A DNA stretch of 64,000 nucleotides from Subtercola frigoramans (GCF_016907385.1 NZ_JAFBBU010000001.1:1364001-1428000); one strand, 5' to 3'; shown: positions 27,274-38,059, counted from the stretch's first letter. Notes: a model not told the origin generated them from the letters alone. Numbers and translations: made by a program.

Positions 27274-28832
27274 GGTTGAGGTTCCGCGTTCTCGCGAACA
27301 CCCTCAAACGCAGCACCTGGCAACTGGTTGCCGTCATCATCGGCGCCATCTACGGGCTGGGTGTGCTCGCCTTCGTCGTCTTCGGCCTGGTCGCGCTGGC
27401 CTTCGCGCCCGTCGAACTCGCTTCGACGATCATCGTGCTGGCTGGCTCTGCGCTCGTGCTCGGCTGGATTGCTGTGCCGCTCGTCGCCGTCGGCGTCGAC
27501 CAGACCCTCGAACCGGCCAAGCTGGCCCAGTACCCGATACCGAGGCGCACACTGCTCATCGGGCTGGCTCTGGCCGGTGTGCTCGGGGTTCCCGGAATCA
27601 TCACGTCGATCGCCGCGCTCGCGACGACGGCCACGTGGTTCAGGTCACCGCTCGCTGCCGTGGCAGCCGTGGTTTGCGCGGTGATCGCCGTACTCACCTG
27701 CGTCGTCGGGTCACGCATGGTGACGGCCCTCAGCGTCAGTCTCGCATCCAAGCGACGATTCAGGGAGATCTCGGGCATCCTGGTCTTCATTCCGCTGATT
27801 CTGCTCGGGCCGATCAGCTTCGGCATTGCGCGGGGTGTGGCAAAGTCGACGGATGCACTGCCTGGCCTTGCCCGGATCCTGGGCTGGACGCCCCTCGGCG
27901 CGGCCTGGTCGGTTCCCGCCGACGTTGCCGTCGGTGACTTCGGCGTCGCCGCGGTCAAGTTCCTGATCGCACTCGCCACGCTCGCCGCCCTGGCGCTCAT
28001 CTGGTCGAGAAGCCTGGCCACCGCGCTGGAGACACCGCCGGTGAGTTCGGGCAAGCGGGTAGCGCGGGGCAAGATCGGCTTCTTCGGTCTTCTGCCCGCC
28101 ACGCCGGCGGGTGCCGTCGCTGCCCGCTCCCTCAGCTACTGGGTGCGCGACCCGCGGTACGCGCGCCAGCTGATCGTCGTGCCCCTTATTCCCGTGCTGC
28201 TGTACTTCTACTCGAACAACATGGGGTCGTTCGTTCTTTTCAATGCAACGGGGCCGATTGTCGCCTTCCTGCTGTCACTGGCAACCTACGCCGACCTGTC
28301 GTACGACGGCACCGCCTTTTCAACCCACGTCGCCGACGGCGTCAGAGGGGTGGATGATCGGCTCGGCCGTGCCGTAGCGCTCGCGATCGTCTCTGTTCCC
28401 TTCGTCGTCGTGCTCACCGTCGGTTCGGTGGCGATCACTAACTCGTGGCCGCTGTTGCCGGCGCTCGCTGGAATGGCGCTGGGCGCCGTCTTCTCGGGGA
28501 TCGGGCTCACGGCGGTGACGAGCGCGCGGATCATCATCCCGGTGCCGGCATCGGGTGACAACCCCTTCAAATCGGCTCCCGGTGCCGGATTCACAACGGC
28601 ACTCAGTTCGTTTGCGACCTGGGGAATCCTCCTGTTGCTCACCATTCCCGAGGCAGCGCTCGGCGTCTCGTCGATCGTCTTCGGGTCTGCCCTGCTGGGC
28701 TGGCTCGCCCTGCTGGTCGGAATCTGTCTGGGGCTGGCACTCGCGGTCATCGGAATTCGTGTCGGCGGCGCGATCGTCGACCGGTCCGCTCCGGAGATCC
28801 TCAGCAGGCTCAAGGCCCTTCGCGGCGCGTGA
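27255..28832 (+). CDS. ABC transporter permease
   Basis: A 525-residue integral membrane protein with about 12 hydrophobic segments in two halves, no nucleotide-binding motif, and a soluble stretch near the middle. The GTG start lies inside the ATPase gene (19-nt overlap in another frame), which ties its translation to the ATPase. Long ABC-2-type permeases of this kind commonly pair with one ATPase gene. The transported molecule cannot be inferred. Confidence 0.82.
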   Translation: MVATLLRLRFRVLANTLKRSTWQLVAVIIGAIYGLGVLAFVVFGLVALAFAPVELASTIIVLAGSALVLGWIAVPLVAVGVDQTLEPAKLAQYPIPRRTLLIGLALAGVLGVPGIITSIAALATTATWFRSPLAAVAAVVCAVIAVLTCVVGSRMVTALSVSLASKRRFREISGILVFIPLILLGPISFGIARGVAKSTDALPGLARILGWTPLGAAWSVPADVAVGDFGVAAVKFLIALATLAALALIWSRSLATALETPPVSSGKRVARGKIGFFGLLPATPAGAVAARSLSYWVRDPRYARQLIVVPLIPVLLYFYSNNMGSFVLFNATGPIVAFLLSLATYADLSYDGTAFSTHVADGVRGVDDRLGRAVALAIVSVPFVVVLTVGSVAITNSWPLLPALAGMALGAVFSGIGLTAVTSARIIIPVPASGDNPFKSAPGAGFTTALSSFATWGILLLLTIPEAALGVSSIVFGSALLGWLALLVGICLGLALAVIGIRVGGAIVDRSAPEILSRLKALRGA

Positions 28833-28903
28833 GACGAACAGCCCGACCTGGCTGATCGATCACTCGCCGAGGTGGTGGCACCAGATGATCGGGACTCTTC
28901 AGT

Positions 28904-29509
28904 TCACCGTGCCGTGATCTGCTGCACGAACGAGGGATCGTTGAAGAACGCGAAGGTGATAGCTCCAACCCACAGGGCGAACGTCACCACGCCGACAAGG
29001 ATCGGCACGGGAAACGCGAGCTTTCGCCGAGAAAGGCGCCGAACAGAGACCACGATCGAAACGAGCTGCAGAACGATCGTCACCACACCAGCGACGATGC
29101 CCATCGTGTTTGCGGCGGCTGACGGCGCAAAAGCGGTGTAGCCCTGTGCTGTGGCCGCCTGGATCAGCACGGTGTTGAAATCGAAGAGCGCGGGAATCAT
29201 GCTCGCCGAGAAGAGCAGCCCGAAGAACAACAGCAGGCTGGTCACCGAAAGATCAACGGCGCGTATCGGTCGTGGTGCTCCAGCGGGTGCAGACGTTGCG
29301 CCGTAGGGATCGCGAGATCCCGACGGAACAGGGGGCGGTGCGTGCGGACCGGGCTGAGCGTGCCGGGAGTCGGCCCCGCCGTCGGAAGACGTGGGTCCCT
29401 GACTGGAATCCGACCCCGGTGGTGGCGCGGGAGGTTGCCAGCTCCAGCCTTCTGGAGCCAGCTCGCCGTACTTCGGCTTGGGCCTCTCGTCTACCACGTC
29501 ACTCGCCAC
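28904..29509 (-). CDS. DUF6264-like membrane protein
   Basis: A 201-residue protein. The N-terminal 80 residues are Pro/Gly/Ser-rich and open with the motif RPKPKYGELAPEGWSWQPP, which I associate with the Microbacteriaceae DUF6264 family. Four hydrophobic helices follow, separated by short loops. It is downstream of fba on the same strand, 35 nt away in gene order. No catalytic residues are evident and the function is unknown. The GTG start is weakly supported. Confidence 0.7.
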   Translation of the reverse strand: MASDVVDERPKPKYGELAPEGWSWQPPAPPPGSDSSQGPTSSDGGADSRHAQPGPHAPPPVPSGSRDPYGATSAPAGAPRPIRAVDLSVTSLLLFFGLLFSASMIPALFDFNTVLIQAATAQGYTAFAPSAAANTMGIVAGVVTIVLQLVSIVVSVRRLSRRKLAFPVPILVGVVTFALWVGAITFAFFNDPSFVQQITAR

Positions 29510-29544
29510 TCTGGCTTCGCCCGGTGCCCGGCCCTGCGATCACG

Positions 29545-30597
<1,053 letters not shown>

Positions 30598-30747
30598 GAG
30601 TCTCCTTCGGGCAGATGTCGGTTTCCAGCATAGCGAGGCAGACCGGCGACCCGCGTGCGGGGGTGCCCCACCGGTACTGTAAGAGACAGCAGACCGGCGC
30701 CCGCTCTGAGTGCGCCACAGCCCTCCACTGAAGAAGAAGGACTCATC

Positions 30748-31734
30748 GTGACCACCGAAGCACCCTCTCTCTACCTCGAACACCCCGACCGTAACCTCGC
30801 ACTCGAACTCGTCCGTGCGACAGAGGCCGCTGCGATTCGCGCCTGGCCCTACATCGGCAAGGGCGACAAGCTGGCTGCCGATGGCGCTGCGGTGGATGCT
30901 ATGCGGCTCCTGCTCGGAACGGTGAACTTCGACGGGGTCGTCGTCATCGGTGAGGGCGAGAAAGACAAGGCGCCGATGCTGTTCAACGGCGAGCACGTCG
31001 GCAACGGGCGCGGCCCGGCCTGTGACATCGCTGTCGACCCGATCGACGGCACGAGCCTCACGGCTGCAGGGCGCCCGAATGCGATCTCGGTGATGGCGGT
31101 CGCCGATCGCGGCACCATGCTCGATGCGTCGACCGTCTTCTACATGGACAAGATCGTCACTGGCCCGGAGGGTGTCGGCGTCATCGACATTCGCAAGCCC
31201 ATCGGTGAGAACATCCGTGCTCTTGCGAAAGCGAAGGGCAAGGACGTCTCTGAGATGAAGATCGCTGTGCTCGACCGCCCTCGTCACGCGCAGTTGATCG
31301 AGGAGATTCGGGCGGCTGGTGCAGGCACGCGTCTGATGCTCGATGGCGACGTGGCGGGTGGCATCAACGCGGCCCGCTACGAGACCCGCACCGACATGTG
31401 CGTCGGCATCGGCGGCAGCCCCGAAGGTATTGTGACGGCCTGTGCGATCAAGGCCCTGGGCGGGTTCATCCAGGGGATTCTCAAGCCGGGCTCCGACGAG
31501 GAACGCCAGCGCGGCATCGATGCCGGGCTCAAGATGGACCACGTGTACGAAGCCGACGAGCTCGTCTCCAGTGACAACACCTTCTTCGTCGCCACGGGTG
31601 TCACCGATGGCGGACTGGTGAAGGGTGTGCGTCGCCTGGGCCCGATCATCCGCACCGAGAGCATCGTTCTGCGCTCGCACTCGGGAACCATCCGTCGCAT
31701 CACGGCGGACCACCTAGTGGACAAGTGGCTCTGA
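30748..31734 (+). CDS. glpX: Class II fructose-1,6-bisphosphatase
   Basis: A 328-residue enzyme of gluconeogenesis hydrolysing fructose 1,6-bisphosphate. Metal-binding motifs are VVIGEGEKDKAPML and VDPIDGTSLTAAGRPNAIS, with GIGGSPEGIVTACAIKALGG further on. AAGGA lies 6 nt before GTG 30748. Placement opposite fba suggests shared control of the FBP node. GlpX is commonly the main FBPase in actinobacteria. Confidence 0.95.
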   Translation: MTTEAPSLYLEHPDRNLALELVRATEAAAIRAWPYIGKGDKLAADGAAVDAMRLLLGTVNFDGVVVIGEGEKDKAPMLFNGEHVGNGRGPACDIAVDPIDGTSLTAAGRPNAISVMAVADRGTMLDASTVFYMDKIVTGPEGVGVIDIRKPIGENIRALAKAKGKDVSEMKIAVLDRPRHAQLIEEIRAAGAGTRLMLDGDVAGGINAARYETRTDMCVGIGGSPEGIVTACAIKALGGFIQGILKPGSDEERQRGIDAGLKMDHVYEADELVSSDNTFFVATGVTDGGLVKGVRRLGPIIRTESIVLRSHSGTIRRITADHLVDKWL

Positions 31735-31745
31735 GCGCCAGGACT

Positions 31746-33296
31746 CTAGATGAGGCGGGGCTGCTCTGACATGTCGCCGACGCTGCCGAGGTCGTCTTCG
31801 AGTTCGAGCTGGGCGACCAGCTCCGGCGCGGTGAGGCTGCGGGCATTCTCTTCGACAGGTTCGAGCGGCTTCAGCACGATCGATTCGTCGAGCGAGCTGA
31901 GTTTGCGGGCCGTGGAGTAGACGTTGCGCTCGAACGAACCGATGAACGCGTTGTAGTGCTTCACGGTTCGATCGAGGGTGCTTCCCAGCTTGTCGATGTG
32001 GGTGGCCGTGACGGCCAGGCGCGAGTAGAGCTCCTTGCTCAGGTCGAACAGGGTCTTCGCCTCATGTGTGAGCACATCTTGCTGCCAGCTGAAGGCCACC
32101 GTCTTCAGAAGCGACCACAGGGTGACCGGTGACACCAGTGCCACCCGCTTGCTGAACGCGAAGTCCATGATGCTGGGGTCGGCCTCCATGGCGGTGGAGA
32201 TGAGCGACTCGCTGGGGATGAACGCCACCACCAGCTCGGGAGAAGCGTCGAGGCCAGCCCAATAGCCTTTTGTGCCGAGTGTGGTGATGTGGTCGCGCAC
32301 CGCCTTGACGTGCGCTTTCAGGAGTTCAGTGCGGCGTGCGCCCTCGGCGCCGGTCGCCGTTGCAGGAATCTGGCTCGCCTCGAGGTAGGCGTTGAACGGC
32401 ACCTTGGCGTCGACAGCGATGTTCTTCCCGCCGGGCAGGTGTACCACCATGTCGGGTCGACCCGCGCCGTTGTCGCTCGTAAGACTCGATTGTGTCTCGA
32501 AGTCGACCCGGTCGAGCAGGCCCGCTGCCTCGACGACGTTGCGCAACTGTGTCTCGCCCCAGACACCTCGGGTGCTGTTCGAACGGAGCGCAGAGGCGAG
32601 GGACTCAGCCGTGTTGCGGAGACGCTCCTCAGACTCCGTGGCAGACTTCAGCTGCTGGCTCAGTTCGCCGTGCTGCTGCCGGCGCTGTTCTTCGAGCTCT
32701 GTGACCTTCGCCTGAACGAGCCGCAGGCTCTCCTGCACAGGGCTCAGTGCGACCAGCACCTTGCCGTCGGCCTTGACCCGTTCGGCTTCGGCCTGCTGCA
32801 CATCGTGAAGCCGTGCCTGGAATTCGGTGAGCCTCTCCTCCTGCTGGAGGATCTGCTCGCGGTACTGTGCGTCCTGCGTGGAGAGCTGCTCGCGGAACAG
32901 GGCCTCCTGCTGACGGAGCCGCTCGGCGAACTGCTCGCGGGTCGAGAGCAGCGTGTTCTCGTGCTGCTCGCGGGCCTGCACGAGCTGGCCGTCGCTCTGT
33001 TCGCGCATCTCGATCACCCGGGCTCGCGCCTCGAGAAGCTGCGCGTCTGTCTGGGCCCGCGCCTCGACCAGCTGTTCGCGGGCAGCGCCGATCTGCTCAC
33101 GCAGGGCGGCAGCGGTTGCCTCTGCGGCAGCGCTGCGGCTCTTGAGGTCGGCCAGTTCGGCGAAGCGGGCCTCCGCACCGGCGGCGTCGCCGCCTCCTGA
33201 CGCGGCATCGCGACGCGATCGCAGCAGCCAGCCGACGAGCGAACCGAGCGCGAGGCCGACCACCAGACCGATGATGAGGGTGACGATGATCTCCAT
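31746..33296 (-). CDS. rmuC: DNA recombination protein RmuC
   Basis: A 516-residue protein. One N-terminal membrane helix (residues 2-24) precedes a long Glu/Gln/Ala-rich coiled coil (about residues 45-220) and the RmuC nuclease-like domain with NSTRGVWGETQLRNVVE, DMVVHLPGGKNIAVDAKVPFNAY and VVAFIPSESLI. RmuC limits inversion at short inverted repeats. The ATG at 33296 starts directly before the membrane helix. It converges with glpX, with only 11 nt between the stops. Confidence 0.92.
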   Translation of the reverse strand: MEIIVTLIIGLVVGLALGSLVGWLLRSRRDAASGGGDAAGAEARFAELADLKSRSAAAEATAAALREQIGAAREQLVEARAQTDAQLLEARARVIEMREQSDGQLVQAREQHENTLLSTREQFAERLRQQEALFREQLSTQDAQYREQILQQEERLTEFQARLHDVQQAEAERVKADGKVLVALSPVQESLRLVQAKVTELEEQRRQQHGELSQQLKSATESEERLRNTAESLASALRSNSTRGVWGETQLRNVVEAAGLLDRVDFETQSSLTSDNGAGRPDMVVHLPGGKNIAVDAKVPFNAYLEASQIPATATGAEGARRTELLKAHVKAVRDHITTLGTKGYWAGLDASPELVVAFIPSESLISTAMEADPSIMDFAFSKRVALVSPVTLWSLLKTVAFSWQQDVLTHEAKTLFDLSKELYSRLAVTATHIDKLGSTLDRTVKHYNAFIGSFERNVYSTARKLSSLDESIVLKPLEPVEENARSLTAPELVAQLELEDDLGSVGDMSEQPRLI

Positions 33297-33519
33297 GCGC
33301 CCCAGTCTCGCAGGGGGGCCCGACACTGGCGTGATTCGGGCTCGGCCTGCCGCGATCATCCATTGGAAATGTTCACGCAATAGGGTTGGTGAACGAATTG
33401 TTCACCGCCCAGCCTGTGATCGTGTGTGCGATGCCGCACAGACACTCACGACTCATCCGTACCGCTTCACATCTCCGAACTGCTTCTCTCCGCACCGCTT
33501 CAACCAGGAATCAGGAACC

Positions 33520-35028
33520 ATGTCAGACGTCACTTCACCCCTGCCCGTCGTCAACCACTGGATCGACGGCCAGGAGCACGTCAGCAACAGTGGCCGCACC
33601 GCACCCGTCTTCGACCCGGCGAAGGGCGTGCAGACCAAGAGCGTCGCCCTCGCCGATGCCTCAGAGATCGCCGCCGCCATCGCCTCGGCCAAAGCCGCCT
33701 TTCCGGCCTGGCGCGACACCTCGATGGCCAAGCGCCAGCAGATCCTCTTCACCTTTCGCGAGTTGCTGGCGGCACGGCGCGGCGAGCTGGCCGAAATCCT
33801 CACCGAGGAGCACGGAAAGGTGCTGAGCGACGCTGCTGGCGAGATCACCCGCGGCCTCGAGGTCGTCGAATTCGCGACGGGGTTCCCGCATCTCATCAAG
33901 GGCGAGTACTCCGAGAACGTGAGTACCGGTGTCGATGTGTATTCGACGCGCCAGCCCCTCGGTGTTGTCGGGGTCATCAGTCCCTTCAACTTTCCGGCGA
34001 TGGTGCCGCTGTGGTTCTTCCCGATCGCCATCGCTGCCGGCAACACCGTCGTGCTGAAGCCGAGTGAGAAAGACCCGTCGTCGGCGAACTGGCTCGCAGC
34101 ACTCTTCGCCGAAGCCGGCCTTCCCGACGGTGTGCTGAACGTCTTGCACGGTGACAAGGAGGCAGTGGATGGCCTGCTCACGAGCCCCGATGTGAAGTCG
34201 ATCTCGTTCGTGGGTTCGACGCCGATCGCCCAGTACGTGTACGAGACGGCGACGAAGCACGGCAAGCGGGTGCAGGCCCTGGGAGGCGCGAAGAACCACA
34301 TGCTCGTGCTGCCCGACGCCGACCTCGACCTGGCAGCCGACGCGGCCGTGAATGCTGGGTTCGGCTCGGCCGGAGAGCGCTGCATGGCGATCTCCGTCGT
34401 CGTTGCTGTCGAGCCTGTGGCCGACCAGCTCATCTCGAAGATCGTCTCCCGCGTTGCTGGCCTCACGGTGGGCGACGGCCGACGCTCGTGCGACATGGGG
34501 CCGCTTGTCACTGAGGTGCACCGTGACAAGGTCGCCTCCTACATCGACATCGCCACAGAAGACGGCGCCACGGTTGTCGTCGACGGTCGCGGCATCGACG
34601 TCGATGGTGATGCGGACGGCTTCTGGCTCGGCCCGACGCTGATCGACAACGTCTCGACGTCGTCGCGTGTCTACACAGACGAGATCTTCGGCCCGGTGCT
34701 GTCGATCGTTCGCGTGCCCTCCTACGACGCGGGCCTCGAGCTCATCAACGCCTCGCGTTATGGCAACGGCACGGCGATCTTCACCAACGACGGGGGAGCG
34801 GCACGTCGCTTCCAGAACGAGGTCGAAGTCGGCATGATCGGTATCAACGTGCCTATCCCGGTGCCCGTGGCCTACTACTCGTTCGGCGGCTTCAAGGACT
34901 CCATCTTCGGCGACAGCAAGGCGTACGGCCCCGACGGGTTCCACTTCTTCACGCGCCAGAAGGCCATTACCTCGCGCTGGCTCGACCCCAGCCACGGCGG
35001 CATCAACCTCGGTTTTCCGCAGAACTGA
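33520..35028 (+). CDS. mmsA: CoA-acylating methylmalonate-semialdehyde dehydrogenase
   Basis: A 502-residue aldehyde dehydrogenase. The N-terminus NHWIDGQEH and the terminal RQKAITSRW are typical of MmsA/IolA. The cofactor site includes ISPFNFPAMVPLWFFPIAIA, the catalytic Cys is in GSAGERCMAIS, and the Glu position is altered as in CoA-acylating members (ALGGAKNHMLVLPDAD). It converts methylmalonate or malonate semialdehyde to propionyl- or acetyl-CoA in valine and inositol catabolism. AGGAA is upstream of the ATG. Confidence 0.93.
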   Translation: MSDVTSPLPVVNHWIDGQEHVSNSGRTAPVFDPAKGVQTKSVALADASEIAAAIASAKAAFPAWRDTSMAKRQQILFTFRELLAARRGELAEILTEEHGKVLSDAAGEITRGLEVVEFATGFPHLIKGEYSENVSTGVDVYSTRQPLGVVGVISPFNFPAMVPLWFFPIAIAAGNTVVLKPSEKDPSSANWLAALFAEAGLPDGVLNVLHGDKEAVDGLLTSPDVKSISFVGSTPIAQYVYETATKHGKRVQALGGAKNHMLVLPDADLDLAADAAVNAGFGSAGERCMAISVVVAVEPVADQLISKIVSRVAGLTVGDGRRSCDMGPLVTEVHRDKVASYIDIATEDGATVVVDGRGIDVDGDADGFWLGPTLIDNVSTSSRVYTDEIFGPVLSIVRVPSYDAGLELINASRYGNGTAIFTNDGGAARRFQNEVEVGMIGINVPIPVPVAYYSFGGFKDSIFGDSKAYGPDGFHFFTRQKAITSRWLDPSHGGINLGFPQN

Positions 35029-35075
35029 CCCCCGGGCATCCATCGCCTCGGTTCGTGAGGCCCGTGCGTCGAAGC

Positions 35076-35114
35076 GAGGCCGGTCTACCTGGCTCTTCTC
35101 GGCGCACCGGCCTC
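35076..35114. terminator. Candidate hairpin after mmsA
   Basis: GAGGCCGGT and ACCGGCCTC form a perfect 9-bp stem around a 21-nt loop, between mmsA and ychF. No T-run follows. Confidence 0.45.
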
Positions 35115-35144
35115 ACGTGGCAGACCCGGGTACGATAGACCCCC

Positions 35145-36221
35145 GTGGCTCTAACTATCGCAATCGTCGGGCTGCCCAATGTGGGCAAGTCCACCCTGTT
35201 CAATGCACTCACCAAGAACCAGGTGCTGGCGGCGAACTACCCGTTCGCAACCATCGAGCCGAACGTGGGTGTGGTGAACCTGCCGGATGCCCGGCTCGCC
35301 GAGCTCGCGAAGATCTACGGCAGCGAGAAGCTGCTGCCAGCGCCGGTGTCGTTCGTCGACATCGCCGGCATCGTCAAGGGCGCAAGCGTCGGGGAGGGCC
35401 TCGGCAACAAGTTCCTCGCGAACATCCGCGAGGCCGACGCGATCGCGCAGGTCGTGCGCGGGTTCATCGACCCCGACGTGGTGCACGTCGACGGCAAGGT
35501 CGACGCCGCGAGCGACCTCGAGACGATCAACACCGAGCTCATTCTGGCCGACATGCAGACCCTCGAGAAGGCGCTCGCCCGGTACGAGAAAGAGGTCAAG
35601 ACGAAGCGCATCGAGCCGATCGTGCTGCAGACTGCGCAGGCCGCACATGCGATTCTCGACTCCGGCAAGCCGCTGTCCAGCGACTCGAAGATCGACCTCG
35701 AGCCCATCCGAGAGCTCGGCCTTCTCACCGCCAAGCCGTTCATCTACGTGTTCAACATCGACGAGTCGGTGCTCGCCGACCAGGCCAGGCTCGCCGAGCT
35801 CGCCGCTTTGGTTGCTCCCGCAAAGGCGATCTTCCTCGACGCGAAACTCGAATCTGAGCTCATCGACCTCGAGCCCGAAGACGCCGCTGAGCTCCTCGCG
35901 TCGACCGGCCAGGAGGAGAGCGGCCTCGACCAGCTCGCCCGCATTGGCTTCGATACCCTGGGCCTTCAGACCTACCTGACGGCGGGCCCGAAAGAGACCC
36001 GTGCCTGGACCATCGGCAAGGGCTGGACGGCCCCGCAGGCCGCCGGAGTCATCCACACCGACTTCCAGAAGGGCTTCATCAAGGCCGAGATCGTCTCGTT
36101 CGACGACCTGGTCGAGGCTGGCACCATGGCAGAGGCCAAGGCCCGCGGCAAGGTGCGCATCGAGGGCAAAGAATACGTGATGCACGATGGCGACGTGGTG
36201 GAGTTCCGCTTCAACGTCTAG
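35145..36221 (+). CDS. ychF: Redox-regulated ATPase/GTPase YchF (OLA1 family)
   Basis: A 358-residue P-loop protein. The G1 motif is GLPNVGKST, followed by [27 protein letters not shown] (G3 region) and FNIDES (in place of NKxD, hence ATP preference). A coiled-coil insert and the TGS domain with [14 protein letters not shown] at the extreme C-terminus complete it. It acts in ribosome-associated stress control. GTG follows TACGAT by 8 nt. Its last eight codons are the integration site of the downstream island: the present stop TAG belongs to the element, and the probable original end (GTA TGA) is at 44038-44043. Confidence 0.95.
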   Translation: MALTIAIVGLPNVGKSTLFNALTKNQVLAANYPFATIEPNVGVVNLPDARLAELAKIYGSEKLLPAPVSFVDIAGIVKGASVGEGLGNKFLANIREADAIAQVVRGFIDPDVVHVDGKVDAASDLETINTELILADMQTLEKALARYEKEVKTKRIEPIVLQTAQAAHAILDSGKPLSSDSKIDLEPIRELGLLTAKPFIYVFNIDESVLADQARLAELAALVAPAKAIFLDAKLESELIDLEPEDAAELLASTGQEESGLDQLARIGFDTLGLQTYLTAGPKETRAWTIGKGWTAPQAAGVIHTDFQKGFIKAEIVSFDDLVEAGTMAEAKARGKVRIEGKEYVMHDGDVVEFRFNV

Positions 36222-36222
36222 C
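36194..36222 (+). repeat. Attachment site copy 1 (left junction of island)
   Basis: The last codons of ychF contain GGAGTTCCGCTTCAAC, which recurs at 39848 (one mismatch), 43203 and 44021. Upstream of CAACGT it matches the host-side copy at 44017 over 24 nt. Downstream (CTAGC) it matches the element copy at 39848. It is therefore a hybrid junction. Confidence 0.85.
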
Positions 36223-36268
36223 TGGCTCCTCTAGCCCTTTATCTACGCGGATAGTGCATTTTCATTCC

Positions 36269-36445
36269 TCACACATTCTCAGCAGGATCGAAAACCTGCG
36301 CCATTAGCCCTTCAGCCGCGGCCCTGGTGCGGTCCTCAGCCTCGGGCCACAGGTGCGTGTAGGTGTTCAGTTTGACGGTGGGGGTGCTGTGCCCGAGCGT
36401 GTGCTGCACCGTCGAGATGTCGCAGCCGGCCGCGATCGTGCTCAC
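36269..36445 (-). pseudogene. Tyrosine recombinase (phage integrase) C-terminal remnant
   Basis: About 57 codons remain, reading minus strand, ending in TGA. They contain AAGCDISTVQHTLGHSTPT and VKLNTYTHLWPEAEDRTR, i.e. the box II LGH and the region of the catalytic Tyr (NTYTH) of XerC/D-type integrases. Upstream, the frame breaks at about 36445 with a stop, and nothing integrase-like continues. It lies 47 bp inside the left att copy, the usual place for an integrase gene of an element that targets a gene 3' end. Confidence 0.85.
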
Positions 36446-36622
36446 CTACGCCCAGGACGTCGCCGTGCACCGAGCGTCAGCGATCGGCAACGGCTACGGC
36501 CCACCAGCAGGCCCGCGAGGTCGTCGGCCTACAGGCCGCTACATAGGCCACTCTGCAGCTCCGCAACGGCGGCATCGACGAAAAATCATTGTCGCTCGTT
36601 CGACGAGGCTGCTTCAGTGCTC

Positions 36623-36793
36623 ATGCGAGGCGCTCAGGCGTTCGGCATCACCGCGAACACTACCGCGGCCGACATCATCAACCTCGACGACCTCGAGGCG
36701 CACACCATCTGGCGCGAGATCCGCCAGAAGATCAGCGTCCTCGAATCAGTCGCGACCGTCCGCATCAACCTCAGCGGGCTTCTGAACGACTGA
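36623..36793 (+). CDS. Hypothetical fragment
   Basis: A 56-codon open frame with reasonable composition (TAADIINLDDLEAHTIWREI, then a hydrophobic/charged helix). No ribosome binding site is clear, and the sequence just upstream is a different frame. It may be the 3' end of a larger, disrupted gene of the island. It is followed 6 nt later by another small frame. The function is unknown. Confidence 0.3.
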   Translation: MRGAQAFGITANTTAADIINLDDLEAHTIWREIRQKISVLESVATVRINLSGLLND

Positions 36794-36799
36794 CCGACC

Positions 36800-37063
36800 A
36801 TGCTCGAGTCGCTCAGCGCTCGCGGTCAGGATCCCACCTTCAACCCGAACATCATCTTCGACTACACGATCTGCTTCGCAGCAGCAGGCAACTGCGGATT
36901 CGACGGTCGGTTCCACCTCGGCCGCCAACCTGCAGCGGGCATCGGCTGGCTCATTGTGGCATCCACCGGGCTCCGCCTCAACACACCCGCAGAGGTACGT
37001 GACCTGCTCGCAGGGCGACCCGTGCCGCCCGTCGTACCGCTCTACCTGGCCATGCCACAGTAG
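36800..37063 (+). CDS. Hypothetical protein
   Basis: An 87-residue protein without a recognisable domain. Features are NIIFDYTICFAAAGNCGFDGRF (two Cys), GIGWLIVASTGLRL and a Pro-rich end. It starts 6 nt after the preceding frame and is followed by a strong hairpin at 37087-37123, which supports it as a transcribed 3' end. No ribosome binding site is obvious. Confidence 0.4.
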   Translation: MLESLSARGQDPTFNPNIIFDYTICFAAAGNCGFDGRFHLGRQPAAGIGWLIVASTGLRLNTPAEVRDLLAGRPVPPVVPLYLAMPQ

Positions 37064-37086
37064 ATTCACTGCTGCCCCACAGTCGT

Positions 37087-37123
37087 GCCCCCAGTACCCG
37101 CCATGACGGGCTGCTGGGGGCAT
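37087..37123. terminator. Bidirectional terminator hairpin in the island
   Basis: TGCCCCCAG pairs with CTGGGGGCA (9 bp, perfect), with CCCG/CGGG pairing inside the loop and a T-rich stretch after it. It separates a plus-strand frame from the convergent gene ending at 37156. Confidence 0.65.
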
Positions 37124-37155
37124 TCTTCGTCTGTCTTATGCCGTCTGAGATAAGC

Positions 37156-37550
37156 TCACGCGGGAGGCAACAAGGTGACCGCGATATCACCGCTGTAGTC
37201 GACCCCATCGACGGTGCAGAAGCCCGTGAGCCGTCCGCCTGGCTTTATGTGCAGCGAGGCGTCCCGAAAGAACACGGTCACGTTGCCCGGGCAGGCCTCT
37301 ATCTTCTCCGCACCCCGATAGTTCGCCTGCCCCCTCGGATCCCACACCTGCAGAGCCGGCTCATCTGAGACACCGAATCGAACAGCGAACTCCTTGCTGA
37401 TGCCATCGAGCGGGCCGCGCACCGCAACACCGTAGCGGTAACCGATCCACTCGATGGCATCGAAGGACCCCCCAGGAGGAAAGTCACCTTCACACCGTCG
37501 TCTACGACCTGCACGATTATCGAGTCGATCAGAGGGATGCCCATGGCCAT
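37156..37550 (-). pseudogene. Hypothetical protein interrupted by a one-base shift in a G6 run
   Basis: From ATG 37550 the frame encodes GIPLIDSIIVQVVDDGVKVTF up to a run of six G (minus strand, about 37467-37472). One more G would join it to the second frame, GSFDAIEWIGYRYGVAVRGPLDG, which runs to the stop at 37156. The joined product is about 131 residues, beta-rich and soluble (WDPRGQANYRGAEKIEACPGN, VTVFFRDASLHIKPGGR). The indel could be a real mutation, a slippery site or a sequencing error. The family is unknown. Confidence 0.55.
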
Positions 37551-37738
37551 GACGACGTTGTATTCCTTCGGGCAAACAGGCCCCGGGGGTGACCCCCCAA
37601 ACCGCATTGACTGCCAAGCCCGCCGGTGGGTGGCAGTTTTCTCTCTCTGTGCGAATTCGCGCTCACGCCAAATCGAAATGACGCTGATTCGCACTGCGAA
37701 TTGCTGCTCGTCGGCTTCGTGCCCGGTGGCGGTTCGGG

Positions 37739-38008
37739 CTATTTGCCCGTGACGATCGCGATGATTGCGACGACCAGCGCGATGATCGAGGTGCCGGAGC
37801 TGATCCAGGTGAGTCGGTAGCTGCGCCTTGCCAATCGGTGGCTCTCGGCGGCGAGCAGAGTATTCGCTGCCGTAGCGCGCTCACGTGATCGACGCTCGAG
37901 CTCGTCAGCCCAGAAAGAAACACCCGGACTCGTGCTCGGTGCGATGCTGTTGTAGAGGGCGATCACTTCGTCGTCACTCATCGCGCGGATCTGTTCTAGT
38001 GACTGCAT
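37739..38008 (-). CDS. Small membrane protein of the island
   Basis: An 89-residue protein. A charged, helical N-terminal half (SLEQIRAMSDDEVIALYNSI, DELERRSRERATAANTLLAAE) is followed by a single C-terminal transmembrane helix (GTSIIALVVAIIAIVTGK). ATG 38008 is 7 nt from TACGAT on the minus strand, so it may be leaderless. No relatives are recognised. It could be a tail-anchored partner of a neighbour. Confidence 0.6.
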   Translation of the reverse strand: MQSLEQIRAMSDDEVIALYNSIAPSTSPGVSFWADELERRSRERATAANTLLAAESHRLARRSYRLTWISSGTSIIALVVAIIAIVTGK

Positions 38009-38059
38009 GACTCGAATCGTACCGACACTGGCACCCACCCTGGCCCCACCGTGACCTGA

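Noticed and set aside
36589..37002. 137-codon plus-strand frame
   Set aside because: Arg/His/Pro-rich and crosses two other frames with better protein character.
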